Below, piece by piece: positions 1 to 7,390 of a DNA stretch of 64,000 bases (positions are counted from its first letter, which is position 1; each line of letters opens with the position of its first letter). The translations under genes were made by a program, and so were the position numbers. The stretch is from Streptomyces catenulae. Lineage in GTDB: Bacteria; Actinomycetota; Actinomycetes; Streptomycetales; Streptomycetaceae. Under the pieces are notes generated by a model, which searched no databases, was not told where the DNA came from, and was given only the letters and a program-made list of their open reading frames with translations. The stretch lies in the NCBI RefSeq assembly GCF_000718015.1, contig NZ_JODY01000040.1, positions 1 through 64,000 on the forward strand, written 5' to 3'.

Positions 1-242
1 GCCCCCAACCGGCCCCGGGCACCGCCCCGTCCGCCGCACAGAAGGGCGCCGCACAGAAGAACGCCCCGCAGAAGGACGCCACGCCCCGCGCGGCCCCACC
101 ACCCGCACCGGCCGCATCCGGGTCGGCGCCGCCGCCCTCGCCCGCCGCGGCCACGCCGAAGGCGGCCGCACCCCCACCGTCCGCCCCCGGATCCGCCGCG
201 CCCCGGGCCGTCCCCCCACCGGCGGCCCCGGCGCCGCACTGA
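1..242 (+). CDS. 3' end of an unidentified Ala/Pro-rich protein (partial)
   Basis: An open frame enters from the left edge (first full codon at 3) and stops at TGA 240-242. The visible 79 residues are almost only Ala, Pro, Ser, Gly and Lys, with a short repeat of the type AAQKG/AAQKN/APQKD near the start. This is a disordered tail, so no function can be read from it. It converges on sucD and shares a long hairpin with it. In Streptomyces as I remember it, a multi-pass membrane protein (DUF6350-like) with such a tail lies between sucD and purN; that identity is inference from gene order only. Confidence 0.55.
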   Translation, partial: PQPAPGTAPSAAQKGAAQKNAPQKDATPRAAPPPAPAASGSAPPPSPAAATPKAAAPPPSAPGSAAPRAVPPPAAPAPH

Positions 243-251
243 CGGGGAAAC

Positions 252-293
252 GACACCGGGCCCGCACCCCCGGAGGGGTACGGGCCCGGTGTC
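252..293. terminator. Bidirectional terminator between the partial gene and sucD
   Basis: Arms GACACCGGGCCCG (252-264) and CGGGCCCGGTGTC (281-293) are perfect complements of 13 bp. An inner CCCC/GGGG stem closes a CGGA loop. It lies between two converging stop codons, so it can serve both genes. There is no T-run, as is usual in Streptomyces. Confidence 0.8.
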
Positions 294-309
294 ACCGGAA
301 GGACTGCCG

Positions 310-1194
310 TCAGCCGACGAGGATCTCGCGGGCCAGGCGGGCGGTCTCCGACGGGGTCTTGCCGACCTTGACGCCGGCGGCCTCCAGGGCCTCCTTCTTC
401 GCCTGGGCGGTGCCGGAGGAGCCGGAGACGATGGCACCGGCGTGGCCCATGGTCTTGCCCTCGGGCGCGGTGAAGCCCGCGACGTAGCCGACGACCGGCT
501 TGGTGACGTTGGCCTTGATGAAGTCGGCCGCACGCTCCTCGGCGTCGCCGCCGATCTCACCGATCATGACGATCAGCTCGGTCTCCGGGTCGGCCTCGAA
601 GGCCTCCAGAGCATCGATGTGGGTGGTGCCGATGACCGGGTCGCCACCGATGCCGACGGCCGAGGTGAAGCCGATGTCGCGCAGCTCGTACATCATCTGG
701 TAGGTCAGCGTGCCGGACTTGGACACGAGACCGATCTTGCCGGGCTTGGTGATGTCGCCCGGGATGATGCCGGCGTTGGACTGGCCGGGGGTGATCAGAC
801 CGGGGCAGTTCGGACCGATGATCCGGGTCTTGTTGCCCTTGGCCTTGGCGTACGCCCAGAAGGCGGCGGAGTCGTGGACCGCGATGCCCTCGGTGATCAC
901 GACGGCGAGACCGATCTCGGCGTCGATCGCCTCGACGACGGCGGCCTTCGCGAACTTCGGCGGCACGAAGATGACGGAGACGTCCGCGCCGGTCTTCTCC
1001 ATCGCCTCGACGACGGAGCCGAAGACGGGCACCTCGGTGCCGTCGAAGTCGACCTTCTCGCCGGCCTTGCGGGGGTTCACGCCGCCGACGATGTTGGTGC
1101 CGTCACCGAGCATGAGCTTGGTGTGCTTCATGCCGGTGGCGCCGGTCATCCCCTGGACGATGACCTTGCTGTCCTTGGTGAGGAAGATAGCCAT
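310..1194 (-). CDS. sucD: Succinyl-CoA synthetase (succinate-CoA ligase), alpha subunit
   Basis: The 294-aa protein is full length for SucD. With SucC it converts succinyl-CoA plus NDP and phosphate to succinate, NTP and CoA in the TCA cycle. The N-terminus carries the CoA-binding Rossmann segment ([14 protein letters not shown], about residues 12-25). [11 protein letters not shown] lies mid-protein, and [10 protein letters not shown] near the C-terminus holds the histidine that is phosphorylated in this family. ATG at 1192-1194 is preceded by a GAGG ribosome site. It follows sucC by 21 nt on the same strand, so the two are co-transcribed and made in equal amounts. Confidence 0.97.
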   Translation of the reverse strand: MAIFLTKDSKVIVQGMTGATGMKHTKLMLGDGTNIVGGVNPRKAGEKVDFDGTEVPVFGSVVEAMEKTGADVSVIFVPPKFAKAAVVEAIDAEIGLAVVITEGIAVHDSAAFWAYAKAKGNKTRIIGPNCPGLITPGQSNAGIIPGDITKPGKIGLVSKSGTLTYQMMYELRDIGFTSAVGIGGDPVIGTTHIDALEAFEADPETELIVMIGEIGGDAEERAADFIKANVTKPVVGYVAGFTAPEGKTMGHAGAIVSGSSGTAQAKKEALEAAGVKVGKTPSETARLAREILVG

Positions 1195-1215
1195 GGTGGT
1201 GTCTGACCTCGTCCC

Positions 1216-2394
1216 TTACTTCGCAGCCGCGAGCTCGGCGGCCTTGTCGGCCGCGCCGTCCATGGTGTCCACGCGCTGCACCAGCGGGTGGTTGGCGTCG
1301 CTGAGGATCTTGCGACCCAGCTCCGCGTTGTTGCCGTCGAGGCGGACGACCAGCGGCTTGCTGACGTTCTCCCCCTTGGACTTGAGCAGCTCCAGGGCCT
1401 GGACGATGCCGTTGGCGACCTCGTCACAGGCGGTGATGCCACCGAAGACGTTGACGAAGACGGACTTGACGTCCGGGTCGCCGAGAATGATCTCCAGGCC
1501 GTTCGCCATGACCTCGGCGGAAGCGCCGCCACCGATGTCGAGGAAGTTGGCGGGCTTGACGCCACCGTGGTTCTCACCGGCGTAGGCGACGACGTCCAGG
1601 GTCGACATGACCAGACCGGCACCGTTACCGATGATGCCGACCTCGCCCTCAAGCTTGACGTAGTTCAGGCCCTTGGCCTTGGCGGCGGCCTCCAGCGGGT
1701 TCGCCGCGGCCTTGTCCTCCAGGGCCTCGTGCTCCGGCTGGCGGAACTCGGCGTTGGCGTCCAGGGACACCTTGCCGTCGAGGGCGATGACCTCACCGGA
1801 GGCGACCTTGGCCAGCGGGTTGACCTCGACGAGGAGCGCGTCCTCGGCGACGAAGGTCTTCCACAGGGTGACCATGACGTCGGCGACCTTGTCGGCGACC
1901 TCGGCCGGGAACTGACCCGCGGCGACGATCTCCTGGGCCTTCTCCTTGGTCACACCCTCGTTGGAGTCGACCGGGATCTTGGCGAGCTTCTCGGGCGTGG
2001 TCGCCGCGACCTCTTCGATGTCCATGCCACCGGCGACGGAGGCCATGGCCAGGAAGGTGCGGTTGGTCCGGTCGAGGAGGTACGAGACGTAGTACTCCTC
2101 GACGATCTCCGGAGCGGTCTCGGCGATCATCACCTTGTGGACCGTGTGGCCCTTGATGTCCATGCCGAGGATGTCGCTCGCGCGAGCGACGGCCTCGTCC
2201 GGGGTGGCGGCCAGCTTGACGCCACCGGCCTTGCCGCGGCCGCCGACCTTCACCTGCGCCTTGACGACCGACTTGCCGCCCAGACGCTCGGTCGCCTCGC
2301 GGGCTGCCTCAGGCGTGTCGATGACTTCACCGGCCAGCACCGGTACACCGTGCTTGGCGAAGAGGTCCCTCGCCTGGTACTCGAACAGGTCCAC
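1216..2394 (-). CDS. sucC: Succinyl-CoA synthetase (succinate-CoA ligase), beta subunit
   Basis: The 392-aa protein begins [12 protein letters not shown], the hallmark of SucC, and has an N-terminal ATP-grasp fold followed by a C-terminal ligase domain ([13 protein letters not shown] near residues 315-327). It binds nucleotide and succinate, and partners with SucD. The start is GTG at 2392-2394, with a purine-rich AAGGGACGG upstream. It is the first gene of sucCD. The leader between 2395 and 2650 holds two GTGA-type inverted repeats that could be regulator sites (annotated separately). Confidence 0.97.
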   Translation of the reverse strand: MDLFEYQARDLFAKHGVPVLAGEVIDTPEAAREATERLGGKSVVKAQVKVGGRGKAGGVKLAATPDEAVARASDILGMDIKGHTVHKVMIAETAPEIVEEYYVSYLLDRTNRTFLAMASVAGGMDIEEVAATTPEKLAKIPVDSNEGVTKEKAQEIVAAGQFPAEVADKVADVMVTLWKTFVAEDALLVEVNPLAKVASGEVIALDGKVSLDANAEFRQPEHEALEDKAAANPLEAAAKAKGLNYVKLEGEVGIIGNGAGLVMSTLDVVAYAGENHGGVKPANFLDIGGGASAEVMANGLEIILGDPDVKSVFVNVFGGITACDEVANGIVQALELLKSKGENVSKPLVVRLDGNNAELGRKILSDANHPLVQRVDTMDGAADKAAELAAAK

Positions 2395-2475
2395 GCGCGT
2401 CCGTCCCTTGTCTTCTCAGAATCGCCGTAGTGATCGCGGGTCGTTCTCTGCGATGGGCGTGCCGCGAAGGGCAAC

Positions 2476-2491
2476 GTGACGGCGCTGTCAC
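2476..2491. promoter_or_regulatory. Inverted repeat GTGAC-N6-GTCAC upstream of sucC
   Basis: GTGACGGCGCTGTCAC is a perfect 5-bp inverted repeat with a 6-nt spacer, 82 nt before the sucC start, a normal operator position. The binding protein is unknown. The 579-nt gap 2395-2973 otherwise holds no convincing gene. Confidence 0.4.
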
Positions 2492-2589
2492 AGGGGAGGC
2501 GTACACGGTTGACCGAATACGCGGCATGTCCGTCTCGCAGGTTATCGCCGCAGGCCGTGCGGCCCTAAATCACAGCTCGTGCTGGAGCG

Positions 2590-2603
2590 GTGATTACGGT
2601 CAC
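2590..2603. promoter_or_regulatory. Crp-like motif GTG-N6-GNCAC upstream of sucC
   Basis: GTGATTACGGTCAC matches the GTG(N6)GNCAC consensus I recall for the Streptomyces cAMP receptor protein Crp. It sits about 200 nt upstream of sucC and 370 nt upstream of the divergent amidase. The match is seen; binding is inferred. Confidence 0.4.
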
Positions 2604-2973
2604 AGAATCCCAGGCAGCACCCGTACGGAGGCCGTGGACCGGCGGTTTCCCGGCGCCCGGCCACGTCACTGTGGAACGCCTCACGTCACCGCCCGAACGG
2701 CCCCCGCCACGAATTCCGCACCCGATTCCGGCCACCCGCGCCCTCCCGAGGGGCGGACCGTAGGGCGCCCGGCGCGCGGGCCGGTGCGGACGGCGCACAA
2801 CCGTCCGGTGCACTACCCGCCGCCCGCCTGGGTACAAGGGCAGTGCCCGGCCCGGGGCCGGGAGCCCGCGCCGTCCGGCCCTGTCCGTGACCGGCGCGTG
2901 GCCGCCGGAACCGGCCGCCGCACCTCGGCGCGGCGGCCCGGCGACGGCCACATCCACGGCATGGGGGAGATCG

Positions 2974-3873
2974 ATGGCGACACCGCTGACCGCGTCCGAC
3001 CTGCTCAAGGCGTTGCGCGACGAGGGTCTGACCGTCCACGAGGTACGCGACTGGCGCACCCACAACCGCAACGCGAAGGGCGCCTGGGGACCGCTGAACG
3101 GCGTGATGATCCACCACACCGCCACCAAGGGCACCGACGACTCCGTAGCCCTCTGCTACGAGGGCCGGTCGGATCTGCCCGGTCCGCTCTGCCACGGGGT
3201 GATCGACAAGAAGGGGGAGGTCCACCTCGTCGGCAACGGCCGCGCCAACCACGCCGGGCTCGGCGACGGCGATGTGCTGCGCGCCGTCGTCCGCGAGACC
3301 AGGCCGCCCCGGGACAACGCGTCCGACACCGACGGCAACCCGCACTTCTACGGTTTCGAGTGCATCAACCTCGGCGACGGCGACGACCCGTGGCCCGAGG
3401 AGCAGATCCGGGCGATCGTCCGGGCGTCGGCGGCGCTCTGCCGCGCCCACGGCTGGGGCGAGCGCTCCGTCATCGGCCATCTGGAGTGGCAGCCGGGGAA
3501 GGTCGACCCGCGCGGCTTCGCCATGGACACCCTGCGCGCCCGTATCCGCGCCCGGCTCGCCCTGCCCGCCCACGCCGACGACACGGAGGCGGGCGGGGAG
3601 ACCGAGGGCGGCGGGCACCCCGCGTCCTACGAGCCGTTCCCCGGGGCGGACTTCTTCCGGTCCGGCACCCGTAGCCCGGTCGTCACGGCGATGGGCGAAC
3701 GCCTGGTGGCGGAGGGCTGCGGCCACTACCGGCAGGGCCCGGGCCCGGAGTGGACCGACGCCGACCGCGACTCGTACGCGGCCTGGCAGCGGAAGCTCGG
3801 CTTCAGCGGTGACGACGCGGACGGCGTCCCGGGCCGGGTGAGCTGGGACCGGCTACAGGTTCCCGCCTCGTAA
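2974..3873 (+). CDS. N-acetylmuramoyl-L-alanine amidase (Amidase_2/PGRP) with C-terminal peptidoglycan-binding module
   Basis: The 299-aa protein would cut the amide bond between MurNAc and the stem peptide. Residues about 40-190 form an Amidase_2 fold with MIHHTAT (first zinc ligand) and GHLEWQPGKVDP (second His and a later acidic residue). The last 60 residues (DRDSYAAWQRKLGFSG...DGVPGRVSWDRL) look like the short substrate-binding tail common in Streptomyces lysins. ATG 2974 is chosen because GGGGGAG lies just upstream; a longer frame from 2887 has no such site and is low complexity. No signal peptide is visible, so export is unclear. Phage endolysins share this layout, but no other phage genes are nearby. 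Confidence 0.85.
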   Translation: MATPLTASDLLKALRDEGLTVHEVRDWRTHNRNAKGAWGPLNGVMIHHTATKGTDDSVALCYEGRSDLPGPLCHGVIDKKGEVHLVGNGRANHAGLGDGDVLRAVVRETRPPRDNASDTDGNPHFYGFECINLGDGDDPWPEEQIRAIVRASAALCRAHGWGERSVIGHLEWQPGKVDPRGFAMDTLRARIRARLALPAHADDTEAGGETEGGGHPASYEPFPGADFFRSGTRSPVVTAMGERLVAEGCGHYRQGPGPEWTDADRDSYAAWQRKLGFSGDDADGVPGRVSWDRLQVPAS

Positions 3874-3875
3874 CA

Positions 3876-3957
3876 CCGGTGGCGGGACCGGCCGCGGGCC
3901 CGGTCCCGCACCGGGCGCGACGCCGGGGCCGGGCCGAACGTGTCGGCCCGGCCCCGG
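3876..3957. terminator. Two stacked hairpins after the amidase gene
   Basis: Hairpin 1 pairs 3876-3891 with 3900-3914 (one bulged G). Hairpin 2 pairs CCGGGGCCGGGCC (3923-3935) with GGCCCGGCCCCGG (3945-3957) perfectly. They lie in the convergent gap between the amidase and the secreted protein gene. Confidence 0.75.
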
Positions 3958-3970
3958 ACATGACGATGCC

Positions 3971-3999
3971 GGGTGGCCCTCCCCCACAGAGGGCCACCC
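3971..3999. terminator. Terminator of the 393-aa secreted protein gene
   Basis: GGGTGGCCCTC (3971-3981) pairs perfectly with GAGGGCCACCC (3989-3999) around the loop CCCCACA. The hairpin at 6572-6600 has the same loop and nearly the same stem, which suggests the two gene ends are copies of each other. Confidence 0.75.
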
Positions 4000-4057
4000 G
4001 GCTGTTCATGGTGCGATGTCACCCGCGCAGGGGCGGCATCGCGGTGTCACCGTGCCG

Positions 4058-5239
4058 TCAGACACCCTGGGCCGGGAGCGACGGCACGCCCGCCGGGACA
4101 CCCGGGACGGAGGGCACGGCCGGGACGCCCGGCAGCGCCGGGATGGATGCCGGGTCGGTCAGGTCGGCGGGCACGGTACCGGCGGGCAGCAGCGTCACGA
4201 CGACGTTCCGCACGGCGGCCGGGTCCACCCCGTCGACGGTCCGCTCGGCGGCCGGGAGGGCGAGGGTCAGCACACGGTCGAGGACGGAGCCGGAGGCACC
4301 GGGCAGCGCGGGCTTGCCGGGCAGCGCGGGCGTACCCGGCAGCGCCGGGACGGACGGCACGGTCGAGGTGGCCGGGACGGCCGGGATCGAGGGAACGGCC
4401 GGGACCTCGGGCAGGCCCGGAACCTTGGGCAGGCCCTGCTTCGCGGGCAGCGCCGGGACGGACGGCACCTGACCGGGCAGGTCGGTGAGGTCGGCGGCGT
4501 CGGCCACCTTGGCGAGCTTCGTGAGCTTGGTGAGCTTGGTGAGGTCGGCGGACTTGGTCAGCTCGGTGAGGTCGGCCGCGTCGGTCACCTGGGTGGCCTG
4601 CGCCGGGTCGGCCAGGTTGGTGAGCCGTGCCGGGTCGGCGGCGCGGGTCAGGTCCTCCTGGAGACGCCCGTACTGGTCACCCTTGGCGATCGTGGTGTGG
4701 ATACCGCCCAGGGCGTTGAGCACCGGGCCCAGGCCGTCGGTGGCGGGCAGCGCCGGAACCTCGGGAACGTCCGGGGTGGCGGGCAGCGCCGGGACGCCCG
4801 GAACGGCGGGCAGGTCGGCGGCGGCCGGAACGCCGGGGGTCGCGGGGAGCGAACCCGTGGTCTTCTTCGCCGCCTTCGAGAGGTCGGCCGGGGCCTTCTT
4901 CGCCGCCTTCGACAGGTCGGTCGGGACACCGGGCAGCGCCGGGACGGAGCGCGGCGCCTTCTGCGCGGCGTCCGACAGCTCGGCCGGCACGCCGGGCTGC
5001 GCGGTCAGGGTGTCCTGGGCCTTCTTCGCCGCCTTCGACAGACCGGCGGGGAGGTCCTTCCCGGCGGGGACGGCCGGAACGGCGTCCGACACCTTCTTCA
5101 CCGCGCCGGTCGGCGAACCGACGGCGGGCAGGTCCGAAGTGCCGGGCAGTTCGGCGGCGTTGGCGGAGACGGCGCCGAGAGCCAGCAGCCCGGTGGCGGT
5201 GGCGGCGACGGCGATGGAACGACGGATGGCGATACGCAT
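4058..5239 (-). CDS. Secreted low-complexity Ala/Pro/Leu-rich repeat protein
   Basis: The 393-aa product starts MRIAIRRSIAVAATATGLLA and has a clear Sec signal peptide ending in ANAAELP (about residue 29). The mature chain has two repeat styles: proline repeats of the type PALPGVPAVP at both ends, and a middle stretch (about residues 205-250) rich in ADLTxLTK-like pentads. No catalytic motif is visible, so a structural or surface role is likely. ATG 5237-5239 follows GAAGGACC. It is downstream of, and probably co-transcribed with, the gene at 5322, with an inverted repeat between them. Short secreted relatives in Streptomyces are sometimes misnamed ATP-binding proteins; nothing here supports that. 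Confidence 0.75.
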   Translation of the reverse strand: MRIAIRRSIAVAATATGLLALGAVSANAAELPGTSDLPAVGSPTGAVKKVSDAVPAVPAGKDLPAGLSKAAKKAQDTLTAQPGVPAELSDAAQKAPRSVPALPGVPTDLSKAAKKAPADLSKAAKKTTGSLPATPGVPAAADLPAVPGVPALPATPDVPEVPALPATDGLGPVLNALGGIHTTIAKGDQYGRLQEDLTRAADPARLTNLADPAQATQVTDAADLTELTKSADLTKLTKLTKLAKVADAADLTDLPGQVPSVPALPAKQGLPKVPGLPEVPAVPSIPAVPATSTVPSVPALPGTPALPGKPALPGASGSVLDRVLTLALPAAERTVDGVDPAAVRNVVVTLLPAGTVPADLTDPASIPALPGVPAVPSVPGVPAGVPSLPAQGV

Positions 5240-5267
5240 GGAGGGTCCTTCGAATTCAGGGGTGTAC

Positions 5268-5322
5268 GGGCAGACCTGTGCCGCCCCCGCGCGGCAGGTC
5301 AAAGACGCGGAACGGTCTGCCC
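5268..5322. repeat. Inverted repeat between two secreted-protein genes
   Basis: GGGCAGACC (5268-5276) and GGTCTGCCC (5314-5322) pair over 9 bp, overlapping the stop of the upstream gene. It may be a processing or partial termination point that sets the ratio of the two products. Confidence 0.45.
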
Positions 5323-6236
5323 TAGCCCGGGAATTCGAGAATGTCGTGGGGACGGTGACGCGTCGGCGCGCCCTCGGCCCGGTGCGCACCGCCGGGCATC
5401 CGCCCGGTGTACGCGGTCTCCGCCACGCAAGCGGCGTGCTGATCGCCACGGGGCCCATGACCGTCGCCGATGCTCGACGAGGCGGGGGCGAACGCCCCTC
5501 TGGGCAGCGGCGCCGAGGCACCGTCCGGGCTCGGCGCACCCGGCGCACGAGCGGCGCTGCGCGCCCCCTCGGCATCCTTCGCCCGCACCTCGCCGACGCC
5601 CGAAGCGTCCGCCTTCTTCGCAGGTCCGACGCGGTGCGCCGAGCCCTGCGGGGTGCCGTGCGGCGCCCCGCCGTGCTGCGGTCGGCCGCCGTCCCCGGGG
5701 TGCCCCGGGTGCGTCCCGGACGGCTGCGGCAGCACGGCACCCGCCGCACCACCCACCTGCCGTACGAGGCCGGTCACCGGGTCGGTGATCTGCCCGGCGC
5801 GCTCGGCGGCGGGCCGTACGGCGTCGGCGAGTTCACCGGCCGCGGCCCGTGCCTCACGTCCGGTCGCCGCACCCACCTGGGCCCCCTGCCGCGCGACGGC
5901 GGCTTCGGAGGGCGCCAGCCGGTCCGGCGACGCGGTCCGGGTGGCGGCCCGGACCGGTGCCCCCGCCTCGGCCGTGGCCTTGGCGGGCGAGGCCGTCGCG
6001 CGATCCACGGGCACGGCCCGGACCTGCGACGACGGCTGGTCGACGGTCGATGTGGCGGTTGCCGGGGAGAGCGTCCCCGGCAACCCCGCCGTGCGGTCGT
6101 CCGCGTGGGCGCCGGGGCCGAGGGCGAAGCCGAGGGCCACGAAGCCCACCAGGAAGAGCCCCGCCAGCAGCGCACGCCGCACGGCCACGGTGCGCGGCAG
6201 GCGCACGGCGGCAGGCGGAACGAACGCAGCAGACAA
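5322..6236 (-). CDS. Secreted or anchored Ala-rich protein of unknown function
   Basis: The 304-aa product starts at a likely TTG (6234-6236) with AAGG and CTCC-rich sequence upstream; no in-frame ATG is better placed. Residues about 20-45 form a signal peptide or anchor (VRRALLAGLFLVGFVALGFA) ending in GAHADD. The rest is Ala/Pro/Gly/Thr-rich and probably disordered. The last residues, RHRPHDILEFPG, resemble a conserved C-terminal tag (DI-EFPG) I remember from Streptomyces secreted proteins, which argues that this is a real gene. It pairs with the downstream repeat protein on the same strand. Confidence 0.65.
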   Translation of the reverse strand: MSAAFVPPAAVRLPRTVAVRRALLAGLFLVGFVALGFALGPGAHADDRTAGLPGTLSPATATSTVDQPSSQVRAVPVDRATASPAKATAEAGAPVRAATRTASPDRLAPSEAAVARQGAQVGAATGREARAAAGELADAVRPAAERAGQITDPVTGLVRQVGGAAGAVLPQPSGTHPGHPGDGGRPQHGGAPHGTPQGSAHRVGPAKKADASGVGEVRAKDAEGARSAARAPGAPSPDGASAPLPRGAFAPASSSIGDGHGPRGDQHAACVAETAYTGRMPGGAHRAEGAPTRHRPHDILEFPG

Positions 6237-6246
6237 CGGAGGAGAC

Positions 6247-6420
6247 CTTCCCAGGGGGACGGGGACACCGGGCAGGGGCCACGGCGTCGCTCACGTCACG
6301 GGTGATCAAGCGATGAACTGATCCTTGCACGAGGGGCCAGGGCCCCCGCAAGTCCCCTCGGCGCTCCTGTCACGTTCCTCCGCCATGTCCGGTATGACGT
6401 GCGAACAGCTTTCGATTTAC
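6247..6420 (-). repeat. Copy 1 of a duplicated segment, including a relic of the vWA gene end
   Basis: This stretch is colinear with 7223-7390. Shared exact blocks are CTTCCCAGG (6247 and 7223), CGCTCACGTC (6288 and 7267) and CATGTCCGGTATGA (6384 and 7356), with nearly equal spacing, followed by a TTTCGATT match. In copy 2 the last block is the coding end of the vWA gene. Here the frame is lost, so it is a relic of about 15 codons. Together with the terminator copy it fills the 483-nt gap 6237-6719. Confidence 0.7.
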
Positions 6421-6571
6421 CGGTGAATGGGCGTCGAGCGCGGGGAAGCGGACGAGGCATGACGCGCGCTCAACATGACGCATGCTCACCTGTGGGTCGG
6501 AGCGCGGACCGGCGCCGCGGAGCGCCGGATGTCCGGGACCGGGCACACCGGCCCCGAGAAACGCCGGAGCC

Positions 6572-6600
6572 GGGTGATCCTCCCCCACAGAGGACCACCC
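6572..6600. terminator. Terminator of the 88-aa secreted protein gene
   Basis: GGGTGATCCTC (6572-6582) pairs with GAGGACCACCC (6590-6600) with one mismatch, around the loop CCCCACA. It is the sister of the hairpin at 3971-3999. Confidence 0.7.
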
Positions 6601-6719
6601 GGCGGTTCGGGGCACCGGTACGCCCAGGCGTACCGGCGGCAGGGCGGCACGGTGTCACGGCCGTACCGCGGGTGGTGCCGCTACCGGCACCGTCGGCGGC
6701 GGAGCGCCTTCGCGGGAAG

Positions 6720-6986
6720 TCAGCCGAGCGGCTGGAGGTGGGAGGCGACGGCGGGGATCGGGTCGACGCGGTCCGTCCAGCAGCCGTCCGCGTCACAGCA
6801 CGTGCCGTCGGGGTTGCAGACGACCCGGCCGGTGTCACCGGCGGCGGGGGCCGACTGGAAGACCACCGGGTTGCCCTTCTCGGTGGGGTACCAGTCGCTG
6901 TCGGCGTGGGCGGCGGTCGCGCCGAAGGCGACCAGGCCGAAAGCGGCGGCGGCGAGGCCCAGGGAACGGCGGACGGGATGACGCAT
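6720..6986 (-). CDS. Small secreted Cys-containing protein
   Basis: The 88-aa product has a Sec signal peptide (MRHPVRRSLGLAAAAFGLVA, cleaved near AAHADS, about residue 28). The mature part of about 60 residues includes a tight cysteine cluster, CNPDGTCCDADGC, able to form two disulfides or bind a metal. The ATG at 6984-6986 follows GAAGGACC, the same ribosome site as the 393-aa gene, and the signal peptides are alike. This is probably the downstream member of the duplicated unit. The 354-nt gap to the vWA gene (6987-7340) carries copy 2 of the duplicated leader and no intact gene. Function unknown. Confidence 0.7.
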   Translation of the reverse strand: MRHPVRRSLGLAAAAFGLVAFGATAAHADSDWYPTEKGNPVVFQSAPAAGDTGRVVCNPDGTCCDADGCWTDRVDPIPAVASHLQPLG

Positions 6987-7222
6987 GGTGACGGTCCTTC
7001 GCTTCTGAAGCTGACGGGGTGCCCTGCCCGTCCCGTGCACCGGATCGTCGGCGAGCGGGTGGTGCAGGTGCGCAACCGGCCTTCCTCAGCAGCCCGTTGG
7101 CGACGGCCACCGACGAAGTCGGATGTGCGTGGTGCGGGTGCGCCGCATCCGTTCGCGCGCCGCTCGCCCCGGCACCGTGCGGACACGGGCAGGGGTGACG
7201 GAGGGGACGGAGACGGGGAGTG

Positions 7223-7390
7223 CTTCCCAGGAGGACGGGGGCGGTCACGGCCCGGAACCGTGGTGCCGCTCACGTCGTGGGCGATACGGCGACCTTGCCC
7301 GCCCCGGCAGCCGGGCCGCAAGGACCCCCGGGGCGACCCGTCACCGTTGCTCCGGCATGTCCGGTATGAATAGGGGGCGCTTTTCGATTG
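7223..7390 (-). repeat. Copy 2 of the duplicated segment (leader plus vWA gene end)
   Basis: This is the partner of 6247-6420. Here the right part is the genuine last codons of the vWA gene (stop at 7341-7343), so this copy is the likely source. Confidence 0.7.

Noticed and set aside
1288..2430. A 380-codon open frame opposite sucC
   Set aside because: Antisense shadow of sucC, whose identity is certain.
2974..3873. Prophage remnant suggested by the endolysin-like amidase
   Set aside because: No holin, integrase, tail or attachment site nearby; such amidases are common in Streptomyces core genomes.
6370..6615. An 81-codon minus-strand frame with its end in the duplicated vWA relic
   Set aside because: No ribosome site, no similarity to the vWA protein in this frame, and it overlaps a terminator.
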